Assembly (NCBI GenBank): GCA_022419385.1
Contig: JAJUBI010000007.1
Coordinates: 1,335,768 to 1,399,767, forward strand
Source: Paraconiothyrium sp. Pb-2020
Taxonomy: Eukaryota > Ascomycota > Dothideomycetes > Pleosporales > Didymosphaeriaceae
Direction of reading: 5' to 3'
DNA: 64,000 nt
The translations under genes were made by a program, and so were the position numbers. Each line of letters opens with the position of its first letter. Within the stretch, counting starts at the first letter, position 1. Of this stretch, positions 32,455 to 44,422 are shown in pieces. The notes under the pieces were generated by a model, which had not been told where the DNA came from, searched no databases, and saw only the letters and a program-made list of their open reading frames with translations.

Positions 32455-34400
32455 ATTGTATAGGGTTTTCTCGGGGCTAGAACGCGCGTTCCGGAAAAAT
32501 AACGGTGGTAGATGCAGGGCAAGACGGCACGAGGATGTGGTGGCGGGGCTTCACCGACTCGTGTAGATGCGGGGCCCGGGGTAATGCGCAGGTCCAGGTG
32601 AGTTATTGCAGAGGGTAGGAGTCGCGGTAGGCGGTTGTGTGTGAGTGCAGGTAGAGTGGCAGAGACATGGGTTGAAAAGCCGGTGGCAGCGGAGTTGTTG
32701 GGAGACAGTGAACAAGGCACAATAGGATGTGGTGAGAGAGAAAGAGCGCGTCGGGCGCGGACGGGTGGCCAACTTGGTGTGGTGGAAAGGCGCTAGCAGG
32801 CAGCACATGTGATTGTCCACGGGTCCTCTGCATTTCGAGCATGACCAAGAGTAGCCCTGGAGCGTCTATGTTCACGTTACGACCAAAAGACATTCTTGTT
32901 CGAATATGGTCTTGGAGACGTCGAGCCGCTCGTCTGTGGTGGTGCTCCTGAACCACGGTAGAGGTACCTCTAGCAGCCCATACGTCATCTCCTACACAAG
33001 CCCTATCAACAGGAAGGTGCCTCCATATCAGTGCGTCCTCGCCATGTACCTGGAGCTCTCGCGCGAACCTCGCATCCGCCCATCGCACTCTGCCTCACCA
33101 AATATGTAGTACCTTTTAGGCATCCCCTTTGCCCCGAAGCCAGACCCGTCAACGCAATCGTATAGCCGCTGATTGGCCGGCGCATCCTCGCCATCAACCA
33201 CGAGTCGAGCCTCAAAGGCCAGGGCGAGCGAAGAAGCTTCGTGCAGCACGTATCCTGAGCACACATAGGATTGCGGCGCGCTTCTGCGCGGCGGCTCTGT
33301 GAATGGCCCGCCGAACCTTATGCTGACGTCGCCCAGGGCCAGGTCACTCAGGTCGACTCAGGACACGGCTTCCGAGTCCGTGTCCTTGTCCTGCGGCACC
33401 GTTTATCAGGCCCGGGAGACGTGACGTGCCCGTCCGCGGCCAACTCGCCGTCGCCACAGCCCTGTAAGACACAATGGCCTGGTCTGTTTCGAGAGCCTTG
33501 GCCGTATCATCCCCATGTGTACATTGTGGTGGGTCGCGATGCCCAGGTGCCCTAGCTGTGCCGCAAAACGTGTCCATGAGACAGACCATTTGTAAGGTGG
33601 TCGCAGGTGTGGTCCCCGACGAGCTGGAGATTGGGAATGTGCGAATTCGTCCGGTGAGAGTCTATAGTCTATATGCCCATTTTCCCATGCTTGTCCCCAG
33701 CGCTATGCAGTTGAATGAAAGAAAGGCTCCTAGTGTACAAGCAAAACGCCAGCAAAGTGAAAGCAACAAAGACGTCTACAGGGGATTCCCCACACTGCAC
33801 CATCCTCCTATCCGCCTCGCCCAGCGATTCGCCCAGCCTTCGAGTCCGGCCCAGCTCAGACGTGTAAGCAACGCGAACAGCGGCCGTGCATTAGACACCA
33901 ACGATGCTGGGCAGATCGCAGCCGCACACAGGCCACGCATTCGCTCAAGCGTGGCGCACAGATCTCCGTGCGCGACCCGCCAAAATGCCTTACCGCAGGC
34001 CAAGCTCCAAGGCACATTTTGGCGAGCAACAATTGAGCGAGAGCCGCAACACTAGCCGTGTCCAGTTTACGGCGCATTGCATCCTCGTCCAATGTCCCAG
34101 CGCAACCCTAATCCAGTATCGCGTTGCGACAATACCATCTCGCTCGGATGCCCAATCGTCACGCTTCCACCTGACACACCGACGAATCTGCCTTCCCAGC
34201 TCTTTTCCGCTCTCTAACCAACTCCAAGATTCGATATCACACTATGTATTTGTAATTTTGGGTAGTCCATCCTTTGTTTCATCCGTTTCCTCGGCGCCGT
34301 GCCCCACCTCTACCTCTCGTCTGCTTCGTCACCCGGTTTCCGGTCCTGTTCGTTTCAGGAACTTGTTTTGCGGAACCAGACGAGGGAAGGAAAGGTGGAG
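32455..34400. other. Intergenic, IFRD promoter and 3' flank of the C2H2 gene
   Basis: Nearly 2 kb without a supported gene. A minus-strand frame at 33028-33264 has rather protein-like content (for example NQRLYDCVDGSGFGAKGMPK) but no family I recognise and no clear splice partners. The rest is GC-rich with scattered short frames. Confidence 0.4.
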
Positions 34401-35179
34401 TTACTGGTTGTGATAGTTGGGCAGGCCTAGCGGATAGGCGCTGCGCTCGCCGGGCCTGCGCTTCGGGATGTCGATGTGGTGGAAGTTGCGAAGGTGCTCC
34501 ACGAGATGGTCTCGCCGTGTGAAGCCCTTGTCACCCACCCGCGTGCAGTCTTTGACTGTACATGGGAAATCGGGGGTACCCATCCCATGGACCGTAGCTT
34601 GGTGCCGTTGCAGATCGGCAAGCCGAGTGAAATTAGCTGTCGATGTGCAGTGGGGAACCTCGCATTTCCAGGTTCTGTCTACATGTTAGCCTTGCCATCA
34701 ACTATCAGAACTAGTCGTGGAATTAGGGTTTATTGCAAGGCGGAAACCGGTCTCGTGGTAACAAGGATCACATACCGTGGACTCCTAGGTCTGGAAGAGG
34801 TTAGCAAGGTCGATCAAACCTAACGTCTTCGTTCAACAACTGCTCACTTACCGTGCGGCATTCGGGGCGGTAGGCATGGGCATATAGCCGTACTCGTGCG
34901 AAGAACCGGGCGGCGGTCCGTAGGTAGTGCCCTGTGGGTATCCGTACGTGGTGGGTGCTTGGGGCGTTTGCTGCGGTGGTTGGTAGCCTGCAGGGTAACA
35001 GCCATACTGTTGATAATAGGCGTGTATTTGAGCCGGGGTATATTGTGGCATTGAATAGCTAGAGCCAGCGTAGTAGCCAGACTGGTCTATAGGATACTGT
35101 GACAGGAAGATACATCAGAGCCTGCGAGCAAACATAATAAGCATGCTAATCGGCAAGTACTTACGCCGTATCCGCTCAT
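34401..35179 (-). CDS. Small two-finger C2H2 zinc-finger protein
   Basis: Three exons, 35179-35165, 35096-34852 and 34674-34401, give 177 residues in phase. The N-terminal half is Q/Y/P/G-rich (QIHAYYQQYGCYPAGYQPPQ), prion-like or transactivation-like. The C-terminal half has two C2H2 fingers: Cys91, Cys96, His111, His116 (CEVPHC...LQRHQATVH) and Cys125, Cys130, His147, His152 (CTVKDC...HLVEHLRNFH). The second finger has a longer loop, GDKGFTRRDHL. A basic stretch, IPKRRPGERS, follows and could be a nuclear signal. A DNA-binding transcription factor is the natural reading, but its target is unknown. The 177-nt intron 34851-34675 contains a potential 15-nt cassette exon (34793-34779) that keeps the frame and would insert five residues just before the first finger. 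Confidence 0.78.
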
Positions 35180-37079
35180 GATGACAGCGAACCCGAGACC
35201 GCGGAGGTGCACTTGTGAGGCACGGTAGAGCTTGGTTATGCAGGAGAAGGCGAGGGAGAGCGCGTGGGAATGGTGCGGGAAGGCGGGACGGTGTGCTGCG
35301 TTCGTGCGAGTGCCGTCTGTAGGGTTATATTTTGCAACCGCGGTGTAGATTACCGACGTAGGACCGTAGTGTCTTAGTTGCGCCTAGCTGAACATCTTCT
35401 CGTACGGGCGATATACGCTGCTTAAGTATCAGACTCTTCGACAAGATCCTCCACTGGCCCCAACGTCTCAGTCACATCATGACGCCGACTTACCTTCGAG
35501 TAATTCTGCCAAAAGGATGACTGTTTCGTAGTGTTGAATAGCGAATGGACCAAGCCGGTCCTTTCTTGGTAATGCGGTTTGGAACGTAGTGTCACTATAG
35601 GTTGGAAGGCGACTTACTAACCAGAAATCACCAGGCACTTGGACTGTGCCGTACGTGAGTTGACTGGAAGGATGCGAGTGGCTATGTTGGCATTCCCAGG
35701 TGGATTATCTCCGGACGCCTGGATACCGATAAGGCTGAAAGCCACAGACAGAAGTATGTTACTGGGCGTGATGTGATCGTGGGAATGCTAAGCTAAAGGC
35801 GAGGCGACCGAAGCTTTGACTAGAGGCTGAGGCTCCAGTGAGCGGGGACGTTCAGGAATGGTAAGCGAATACCTTATTACATAGATCATCTTATGTTATG
35901 CATAGTGAACTTTGCTTTAGTGCTCCAGCGGTCGCGAGTAGGTGCCAAGACATTATCTTCGTCTTTGACTTCGCTACCAGTCCCCAAATGCTGTATCTGG
36001 CGAGATTATCGGTCGGTAATGATCACACTTCACCGCTAGGTACGCACACAAAGCTCCCCATTGGGCTTGCAGGGCACTTACCGCTCGTCAAATGAATGCT
36101 GCCTTGCATATTTGCCCTGTGGCATGGGATGGGCAAGGCTTCAGAGATTGAGGGTTCCAGAAGGCCCAGGATAACCACCAAGAGGCCCAGGCTTCCGCGG
36201 GCCGTTGCGTATGTGCGTCCCCAGCCAGCTCAGTGGATTACCGTCCGGTTTGGAGTTGAGACCGGCTTGTGGGACAGGGGCTGTGAAAAACGCCGGCTCC
36301 AGCTGGAAAATATAACAGGGACCTACTAGCTACGGAATGTTTGGTTAGACAATGCAGAGTGACATTGAGGTCATCAATCGCCCGGTGGTGTCGGCTACGG
36401 TTGCTCGCACTCGCTAGGTACGAGTACTTCTGTCGGGACCGTGCGTTACACCCAAAAACGGCAGTCAATTCGCCCTGCTGGGGCCCAACTAGTCAGGGGA
36501 AAACTCATTCGGACCCGCGGATAGTCCATAGCCGTTTCGCTTGTGATGGCGCAAGCCGCTCATGACGGAAACCCGTTCGCACGAGTGGGGTTAGGGTACG
36601 CTCTCATGCTGTTCCGTGCCCGTAGGCACTTTTATGGTCCTGGCGTCGAAGGCTGAGAGTAGTCTCATGGGGGCCAAGGCCAAGATCAACCTAGATATCG
36701 TCAGCCAATAAGATGGGACACGTCAATAGTGTCCATTATGTGAGAACTCGCCCGACGAGTACGAGGAATTCCAGCGAACGCAGATGAGGTGGCGATGCGG
36801 CCGATGTGAGATATGGATGAGATCCAGTAATTGCAGGCCCACAATCTCGTGGTCTGGACAGAGGGACAGACTACCTCTGCATGCGTCTCCGCTGACTCAC
36901 CGCATCCGTTTGCCTGTTTTTCACTGTTTACTGAAATCTGGGCGCATAACAAGTCGGTGAGTGTTGCGTTTGATTTGGTTCAAAATTACCCTTTGGGTAC
37001 CATTGACTACTACCTACTAATTCATACAACCGCACTACCGTTAAAGGCACTAGGAGGTGTTGCGACATGACTGACGCGC
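35180..37079. other. Intergenic, promoter of the C2H2 gene
   Basis: 1.9 kb with no supported gene. I looked for coding frames with domain character on both strands and found none. The motif AGGCCCAGG occurs twice close together around 36160-36190, too short to call a repeat. Confidence 0.4.
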
Positions 37080-39133
37080 TCACAGCTCATCTTCAAGGAA
37101 CTTGTAGGCGAAGCGGAAATCGGCTTTCCTTCGGTTCATCCTGTCGTATGTTAGTCGGGAACAAGTTTGGGGTTTGATGACAGGCAAACGTGGCGTAGTT
37201 CTGGGTCCGGGGAGAGTATTATGTGGCAGGGCAAGGGATGAAATAAGTGCTTACCACGTGCTCTCATAGTCGAAGAACCTATACGTCCCCTGTTCATAAT
37301 CCTCGGTTATAGCCTTTGGCTCCTCGTGACGCTGGAACCAAGTCTGGTACTGCTTGTGAAAACGCCAGCTTTGGGACTTCAGCGCCTTCGCAGCAAGATA
37401 CTGCTGATAGGTACCTTGACGATAATAGAAAGCATAGAACAAAGCGTCCGTCTCTATGCGTGAGTAGAGACGAGGGTCGTCGAATATCGCCAAAGGTTCC
37501 TGTGGATAATGCGCAGGTGTGTATGGGTATGGATTCTGTGGACGGTAGTGACGTGGTGCTTCTGTGTCTGCAGAGTCCGGGGCCGTTGCCATGCTCGCAG
37601 CGAGCATTCGCTCATCAGGAGGTTTTGATGACGATGCGTTGATGTCGTTCTTGGTTGCCTCTAACGACTCGAAGAGATCCTGCAAGGTTGACGGGAGGTG
37701 GAATATAGACTCTTCTTCTTCTTCATCGGCGTGTGAATCTCCATTCGTCAAGGGCGGTGTCGCTGACTGTGTCTCCTCATTTTGTTCCGGAGCTGGTGTC
37801 TTCCTACTGTCGGATGAGGGTGCACGTGACAATGCTTCTTTATCCCGGACAGCTGCCGGAGGCGTTTCTGATGGCGATTTTGCTGGCTGGACTGGCGGTG
37901 CAGTCTCCGGTGTGCCAATCTGTGGTTGCGATGCCAATTGAGGGTGCGAAGGAGCAGGCGATGTTGTAGCGCTTGTCCGTGCGCCACTAGGAGCGAGACC
38001 AGTCTGTGCCGCAGATGTACCCGGTGGTGGTGGCAGCGGTGCAATGCCGACCCCATTCTTGTCACTCGCGGCTGCAGCCGCGGCCGCCGAGGCATATTTG
38101 AGAGGCTCTCCCGGTGTTCGGGTGGGAAGGGGAGCAGGTTTCATAGAACTGGATGCTGCGTTCGAGACACCAGGCAAAGGCGTATGTAGAGTTGCCAAAG
38201 CAGGAAGCGGTGACTTGAGCTGTGTTGACGACCGTCTTGCCCCACTCTGTGCTGTTTCCGCAGGTTTCCCTTTTGCGCCAATGCTCGTTGATCGAGATTC
38301 AGGCTCCGGAACATCGTCCTGTATTGACTGGGTGTCTTGTGACGACACGCGATCAACTTCCTGGGCCAGACCGTACGCAGCTTCTTCCTCGTCCAGGTTG
38401 AAGTCGTCGTACATTGTGTCATCTTCCATAAAATCCGGCTCTTGATTGCTGTCGACGTAGTACCGTATGCCCTCCTCGACCTCTTTCACCTGCTCTGTCT
38501 CGACATTGCCGTTCTGCAGAGCCCGTTGCAACAATTCCAGCTTGCCCATGTGCCATTTATGTCGCTCGACCGTCTCTTCAAGCTCTGCTATCCGCTCCGC
38601 ATTTGTCGCTCCCTTCTTGCCCTTCTTCGTCGTGGCCTGCATCACCTCCACCTCAGCTTCTATCCGCTCCACCTGCATGTCCAGCTCTTCATTCATGTGC
38701 TGCAGGAATTCGACTGCTTCTGCCTTTTCTTTGTCTTTTGGATCGAGTTTTGATGCTAATTGGAGGCCTTCTTTGGAGTATGCCTTCGTCTTCATCTCCT
38801 TCTCTACAGCCTTGAACTTCTCCATTTGCTGCGAAGTGTCAGTGAGGGCACCAGGGGGGAGGACCAGGGTGCGCATACGGTCTCTATCAGCTTCCGTTGA
38901 TCGAGCAGAGGCTTCTTGTCCTTGATGTCGCTCATAGTGGCCCATGTCTTGATTTGGTCTCGCGACCGCTGGAGTTTCTTGATTTCCTTCTTGAGCGAGT
39001 CTTCTAGCTTCTCCTTCTGTGACTGGTTTGTGCACACTTGGATCTTCTCGTGTATGCTCTCGAAGGTCGCGACGCCTTCGGCGACCTTCTTGAAGCATTT
39101 GTCGATCTCCTGCTGGAGCTTGCGCTGTGCCAT
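37080..39133 (-). CDS. NOT3: CCR4-NOT complex subunit NOT3/NOT5
   Basis: Three exons, 39133-38879, 38828-37255 and 37140-37080, code for 629 residues in phase. The CCR4-NOT complex deadenylates mRNA and senses stalled ribosomes; yeast Not5 binds the ribosomal E site through its N-terminus. The start MAQRKLQQEIDKCFKKVAEG is the classic Not3 N-terminal sequence. Coiled-coil helices continue to about residue 235, including KIQVCTNQSQKEKLEDSLKK and LQRSRDQIKTWATM. A disordered middle of about 240 residues is rich in P, S, T and A, with an eight-alanine tract. The C-terminal NOT box starts around SIFHLPSTLQDLFESLE and includes PLAIFDDPRLYSRIETDALF, FYYRQGTYQQYLAAKALKS, WRFHKQYQTWFQR, GTYRFFDYESTW and the last exon RKADFRFAYKFLEDEL. 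It is divergent from the deacylase gene. Confidence 0.95.
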
Positions 39134-39590
39134 CGTGTCGGCGTAGCCTCGTGCGCGAGGTGCGGTGGCGGCCTATTGGGGCGCTGGTATCGCTCGTCGT
39201 GAGCTTAACGGGTTCGTAGGATATCGGGAGCGCGATCGTGTGCCGGCGAGACGCGATTTGAGCTGTTTGTCGTCGGTTTTGACGTGCACGGAGTGGCCTG
39301 CGGTATCAAAGGTAGCCCTCTTTCCGGCTAGCGTTTGTGGATCGCTGCCGCCAAGACTTGCACCCAGCGTGGCTTCCCCGCGCGTCACGTCAACAGGACG
39401 CGGTGAGCTATCGCGTCGTGGTGTCACATCAACATGGATGCACACGGAAGCCTTTGGGGCTGCTAGCATTCACTCGGGATTCCAGCTGTCTCTTACTACA
39501 CTCGCTGAAAACTCGCGCTCGTCGACAGGGCAGTCACAGCCAATCCGCCGTCTTCCTCGACACTCCTTCCAAAAGCACTACCCCGCCATT
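39134..39590. other. Divergent promoter between NOT3/5 and the D-tRNA deacylase gene
   Basis: A 457-bp shared upstream region of two housekeeping genes on opposite strands. No TATA box was seen. Short frames are present but lack family character. Confidence 0.45.
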
Positions 39591-40449
39591 ATGAGGAGTA
39601 CGTCGACATCATCAATGCTTAATGATGACTCTGACCATTCCATGCAGCTGTCCTCCAGCGTGTAAAATCTGCCTCCGTTACCGTGGACGGCCAGCTCATC
39701 TCCTCCATCGGGAGAGGCCTCCTTGTCCTGGCCGCAATCTCGAAAGATGACACCGATAAAGATATTGAGTCAATGCCAGGCAAGATTCTGAAAGCAAAAC
39801 TTTGGGACGATGAAAGCACAGATCCGCCCGGCAAGGTGGGTAGCAAAAGACTGTATACGGTACACCAAGGCTGATCTGGGCGTCAGTGGAAAAAGAACGT
39901 TGTGGAAATCGAAGGCGAAGTTCTCTGCGGTATGGCACACCCAATATCCTGGGACGATACAAGACTGACAAAAGTTAACAGTCTCCCAGTTCACACTTCT
40001 CGCTTCCACGAAGAAAGGCAACAAGCCTAGCTTTCACCAATCCGCAAGCGGACAGAAGGCCAAAGAACTATATCAGGCTTTCTTCAAGAAAGTGCAGGAT
40101 GCTTATCAATCAGAAAAAGTCAAAGACGGCTTATTCGCAGCTATGATGGGCGTTGCGCTTGTGAACGATGGGCCGGTAGGTATAGACTATAGCTGTCTGG
40201 ACAATGAGGTACAACCTCAGCAGCCTACGCCCCTATTATATCTCAAAATTACTTGCTAACCATTGCCAGGTCACCATCCAGATCGATACCGACCCTCCGA
40301 AAATGGATGATCCGACCTCTCTTGGCCCAAGTGGTTTCAGCACCCCAAGCAACAGCACTGGAACCACTGCCGTTGACGTGAACGATTTGGTCAACAATAT
40401 GACCAGAATTACAAAAGAATTCAAGATTCCAGCCGAACTATTAGAATAA
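39591..40449 (+). CDS. DTD1: D-aminoacyl-tRNA deacylase (DTD)
   Basis: Removes D-amino acids (and glycine mischarged on tRNA-Ala) from tRNA, protecting translation. Five exons, 39591-39597, 39648-39835, 39887-39929, 39982-40175 and 40270-40449, give 203 residues in phase; the first exon is only seven bases. The N-terminus after splicing is MRTVLQRVKSASVTVDG, the standard family start. Both active-site motifs are present: SQFTL (residues 81-85) and the GPVT motif in LVNDGPVTIQ (143-146). A C-terminal tail of about 50 residues, rich in S/T with a short final helix NNMTRITKEFKIPAELLE, extends beyond the compact bacterial enzyme, as in other fungi. Expected to be a cytosolic homodimer. Confidence 0.95.
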
Positions 40450-42318
40450 GCGACGTATAGTAGCGCACTGTTACCATAACTCAATACTGAGAGCCTACGA
40501 TGAGCGACATAAAGTCCGAGATGTTAGCAATTGTCTCCAGTAACATACTGCTGGTACATCAGCACAGCTGCCAGGGTAGTCTGGACTACCGCAGCCGCTT
40601 GATTGGAAGCCATTATATTATCTATGGCAGATGAGTGCCTTGAGTGAGGCGAGGCACGACTGTGCAGCTTCGTAACTAGTCGTTAAGTGCTATTAGGTGA
40701 TGGCATTCGCCGTTCCCGTACCCGTGCAGTGGGGACCATTATAAACCTTTACGCAATCAGCGTGCTGTACTCCATAATGCACGACGAAGCCGCTCATTCA
40801 CGGGTCAAGGGCAATCGCATTAGCTCAATTAGGTCGAATATGAGTAAGCAACGAGGAATTAAACTACCTCCTACTTCCACTGCACCATCTAGAACAGACC
40901 ATCAATCTACAGGCAACGTATTCCTGGACTGATACAATTCTTGATGCTGCATACTATCCGGAATCCGCCAATGACAACGACCGTTTGATGGCCGCGCGAC
41001 GTACCAGCCATCTCGGGTCTCGTGCGATCCACGATTAAAATACATCCACCTGTCCAAACCTCGAAGCACATTCGCGAAAAGGAACGTGTGGCACACGGTG
41101 ATATGTAGTGCCAATTGTTTGTAATTGATTTGCAGTGAAGCCTGCTCAAGGATCGTGTGATCAACAAAGGACTTCCACCTGTTCGCCGTTGCAAACCTGG
41201 ATATGATCCTCGTTATGTTCCAACAACAGCACGCCGCATCTTGTGTCACGGATACGTGCAGCCTTGAATGGCCAACCGACTCACTTTTCTGGTCGACCTG
41301 ACGCAGAAGCCACATTGCGTGTATCTAGTTTTGGTCTCTGCATCGGATGGTCGATTGCCCGATGGTCTTCATACAATAGAGGCAGTATCGCGAAGTGTTC
41401 GTTATATAAGGTAGTGACCTTTGTCGATTCGTCCCCCCTTCGATGTCTTAACGCCCTCTCATCATGCCAGCACTGTTCCCTTTCATAATTTATTTGTCGC
41501 CTTTTCTTCATTGTCACGGTTTTCCCTTGTCCCATGCCTAAGTCATAGGACCCAACCACAGAGTCCGCGCATTTGTGTGCTACGCTCTCTGTTGTCAGGG
41601 AGGTGCTCCGGGATGGGAGTGGGCAGTGGCTTGTAGTTAAGCATAAGGATGGTATCAATATGTTGACGAACCATAGACTCTCAAAGGTACTACACCTGAT
41701 AGCGTATCCACACATCATTCACCGAATCATCGCAGAAACGTATGAGACTTGGGTTTTCAGCGATGAGCACCGAGAACAGAGAGGTATCGTAGTACAAGTC
41801 AACGATATGGATCCGCCACAGCACCTGCGCCAAAGGTACAAGGCATGTTTGAGATGGGATATTAGACGCTGATTGATGTGAAGTCGACAGAAGCATGGTC
41901 AAATCTCTGTTCAGCACCAAAGCCACGTCGCAACCACGTCTGCGAATACAAAAAACTCAGTCCTGCGTGAAAGTATTTTGCCTTCCCATCTTGTCAACTC
42001 AAGCATATATGCCACCTCTATGCCTCACCCGACCATAAATGTAACTAATCTTGTACAATAGGGAGGCAAATCAGTTCTCTGTGCGGAGTAACATCTATAT
42101 TCCCCTTGCCGCCTATATCATCCTTTACCATAGGTTAATTTCACCTGAATCGGCTTATTCTGATATCTTAAGCGCGCCGCCCCTTCGACTCTAGCCTTGA
42201 GCTTTAAATGTGCTTCTTGATAAATTCCTTAACTTCACATATCTTAGTCTCGATATCCTATTATAAAACACCTTATCAGTCATTCGTTTCAACATTGAAA
42301 GAAAAGCACCCCTTACTC
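40450..42318. other. Intergenic, AT-richer than its surroundings
   Basis: Almost 1.9 kb without a supported gene. Minus-strand frames at 40902-41315 and 41281-41718, and a plus-strand frame ending at 41872, are open for 100-145 codons but show no recognisable domain. The last 250 bases are AT-rich and probably belong to the 3' region of the next minus-strand gene. Confidence 0.4.
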
Positions 42319-42837
42319 TCAGGCAACAGCGTCCGCAACATCATTTGCAAAGCATCCGCACTTCAAAACCAGCTTCAGCATACCTAAGAAGCCTGCCTTT
42401 TTGCTTCCTCGGTTCCGTTCGTGGAATTTGCCATGGTTGCGCTCATGATATGATGCTAACTGCTTTTGCTGCTGTTGTCGCACGGGTTGGTCAGGATGCG
42501 GCAGCGAGTACGAGGGAGGAGGTTGAAGTCGCGGGTAGCGGCTGTCTTGGTATCCAGCGATGCTGTCGTGGATCGCAAGGTCATGGTGTCGAGGTGCAGG
42601 CATTGCTGTGTACGTGGGTAGAGTATATATTTGTGGGGTTTGCGGCTGGACGGGAGAGGAGCGGAGGAATGCTTTGGATCGAGGATCCTGAGCTGACCGA
42701 TTCGCGAGGCCTTGCCGTGAGACAAAAAAAGATTGCGTGGGGGCCGAGAGGCATTCCGCAGGTGTGGCTGTGAATGTTTCAAGTTTCCGGAGTGTGACGT
42801 GCGGCAGCGACATGATTGGCTTGGGGGTGCTGCGCAT
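42319..42837 (-). CDS. Hypothetical protein with basic middle and cysteine-containing C-terminus
   Basis: A single open frame of 172 residues from ATG 42837, with a second in-frame ATG at 42813. No known domain is seen. The middle is proline/glutamine-rich (SYSLPHPDQPVRQQQQKQ), then a basic stretch YHERNHGKFHERNRGSKKAG, then a short hydrophobic and cysteine-containing end, GMLKLVLKCGCFANDVADAVA. The end could be a membrane-association or lipid-modification site, but no CAAX box is present. The opposite strand is also open over most of this interval, so either strand could be a shadow; the minus frame is longer, has an ATG and a more natural composition. It is divergent from the four-helix membrane protein gene with 412 bp between starts. 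Confidence 0.45.
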   Translation of the reverse strand: MRSTPKPIMSLPHVTLRKLETFTATPAECLSAPTQSFFVSRQGLANRSAQDPRSKAFLRSSPVQPQTPQIYTLPTYTAMPAPRHHDLAIHDSIAGYQDSRYPRLQPPPSYSLPHPDQPVRQQQQKQLASYHERNHGKFHERNRGSKKAGFLGMLKLVLKCGCFANDVADAVA

Positions 42838-43249
42838 TGCATCTTGAACGGCAGCCTGAAGGCTTGATGTTTAAGCTTTGATGGGAATCTGCGTTGAGCT
42901 ACGCAATTGTATGGAAGAGGACGATGTGCTGGAAAGGAATACCACAAGGCAATTGCTTCAACTCCTGGAGTCGTGCCTCGCGCCCCTCGCCCACGGCCCT
43001 CCATCCTGGTAAGGAGAGTAGTGGCATACCTAAACGCCTGCCTAAGGCCGCCTGATGTAATTCCCTTCCCGTAACGAGGTTTCGCATGCCCATAGAGCTA
43101 CAGCCCCGGTAGTACTTCGCGCGATCGTCCATCCCATAATCCTTCTAGGCCTCCGCCTACCTCTACCTGTGTCATCACCGTCACTCATCGTCACTTACGC
43201 ACATAAACATGCTCTTGCCCTCTCCTCTGAGAACAGGTACGCCAAAATC
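42838..43249. other. Divergent promoter region
   Basis: A 412-bp region between the hypothetical minus-strand gene and the plus-strand membrane protein gene. It contains pyrimidine-rich sequence before 43250. An alternative 5' exon ending at about 43236 for the membrane protein gene cannot be excluded. Confidence 0.4.
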
Positions 43250-44343
43250 ATGCTCAGTTGGGATTCGAAGTTTACACCACATACTATCGCCATCAGCCTC
43301 TCATCCTTGACCCTCCTCGCGTTGTCGATTACGATAATTACTCTGGAGGCTCGCGTGCAAGATGCATTCCGCGACCAGAAACTTCAGTATCCGGGTTCCA
43401 GCATTGCAGAGTTCATATTCGTTCCGCTGAACCCGTCGAACATAGATGCGGGACCCACGGTTGTGAAATTTGCTGCCGGGGCGTGCAGTCTCCTTGCTTC
43501 GCTATTGGGAATTGTATGGCCTGTGATGCATTGGTGTAGAGCGAGTGGGACGGCGGCCATTGTGCATGTACGTTTTCCCGACCTCACATCCTTAGAGGAA
43601 CGGATAGGAACGAAGACTAACCACCGTAAAGATTAGGATGATGGGCAGCACTGCTTGCATCGCGGCCGTGACTAACACTGCCGCCGCCATCGGCTTCACC
43701 GTAAGCAGACCACTGGGTAGGAAGGCGTTGTGTCCTTCTGTCAGAAGAAAGGGTTCTTTCTCGCTAGGAAGATACATGCTCCAGCTGTTCACCCAACCTG
43801 TCTCAACTCACACTGATTTTTCCCCACGCATCAGGCATACCTCTTCATAATTGAGGCGCAGGGCCGTCTACCGGAGTACTTTAAGGAGTGGCGTGACACT
43901 TTGTTCACCCAGGAATTCTATCTTTGCGACGCGGTGCCGAGTATCTTTCGTGATACGCGGGCTGTGTACGGGTTCTCTGCTTGCGAGATTTCTGTAAGTA
44001 CACGTATCCAGGCGGGAGAGAATGGGCTAATGCAGGTAAGCGAGTTGGTCGATATCTGTTGCTGGCGATATGTTGTGTATCAGCGCTGCTGGCAGGCCTC
44101 AGCGTATTACAAGCGCACCGAGACGGGATTTTCGCGGTCTTCGTGAAAGCTACGAAGAGGGGAGGTCCGGACATGGAACCGGGACGGCGGAGAAGAGAAA
44201 ATAAGGACAGCCTTCCACAGCAGCCAGGAATGGTGCATATGCCTTTCGAATCGTCTATACCAAAGCCTAGGACGCTTGACAGGATGTCAGCACGGGCGTC
44301 ACGGTCTCATACGTCTCTGTACGGGTACTATGGGAAGCTGTGA
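43250..44343 (+). CDS. Four-helix membrane protein of unknown function
   Basis: Four exons, 43250-43567, 43632-43700, 43835-43993 and 44041-44343, close the frame to 282 residues. Four hydrophobic segments are visible: about 12-33 (SLSSLTLLALSITIITL), 70-92 (FAAGACSLLASLLGIVWPV), 112-128 (ACIAAVTNTAAAIGF) and 187-205 (LLLAICCVSALLAGLSVL). The long loop before helix 4 contains FYLCDAVPSIFRD and AVYGFSACEIS, with two cysteines that could pair outside the membrane. The tail is basic and polar. The four-helix layout resembles fungal MARVEL-like or SUR7-like proteins, but the sequence match is too weak to assign. The acceptor for exon 4 is the GTAAG-AG at 44039-44040; the earlier GCAG would put helix 4 out of frame. 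It converges with the SDR gene (79 bp between stops). Confidence 0.7.
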
Positions 44344-44422
44344 GAAATCTTTTTAGGATGATGTCGTTTTGATTTCATAGATATCGTTACATTATGTACG
44401 TTTGTTCATTCACCTTGTGCGC

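Noticed and set aside
33474..34055. 193-codon plus-strand frame between the IFRD and C2H2 genes
   Set aside because: Composition changes along the frame, no recognisable motif, and minus-strand frames overlap it.
41281..41718. Minus-strand frame containing GMGQGKT, a P-loop-like string
   Set aside because: No strand/helix pattern of a P-loop protein around it, no Walker B, and the frame is in an AT-richer gap with competing frames. Chance is more likely.
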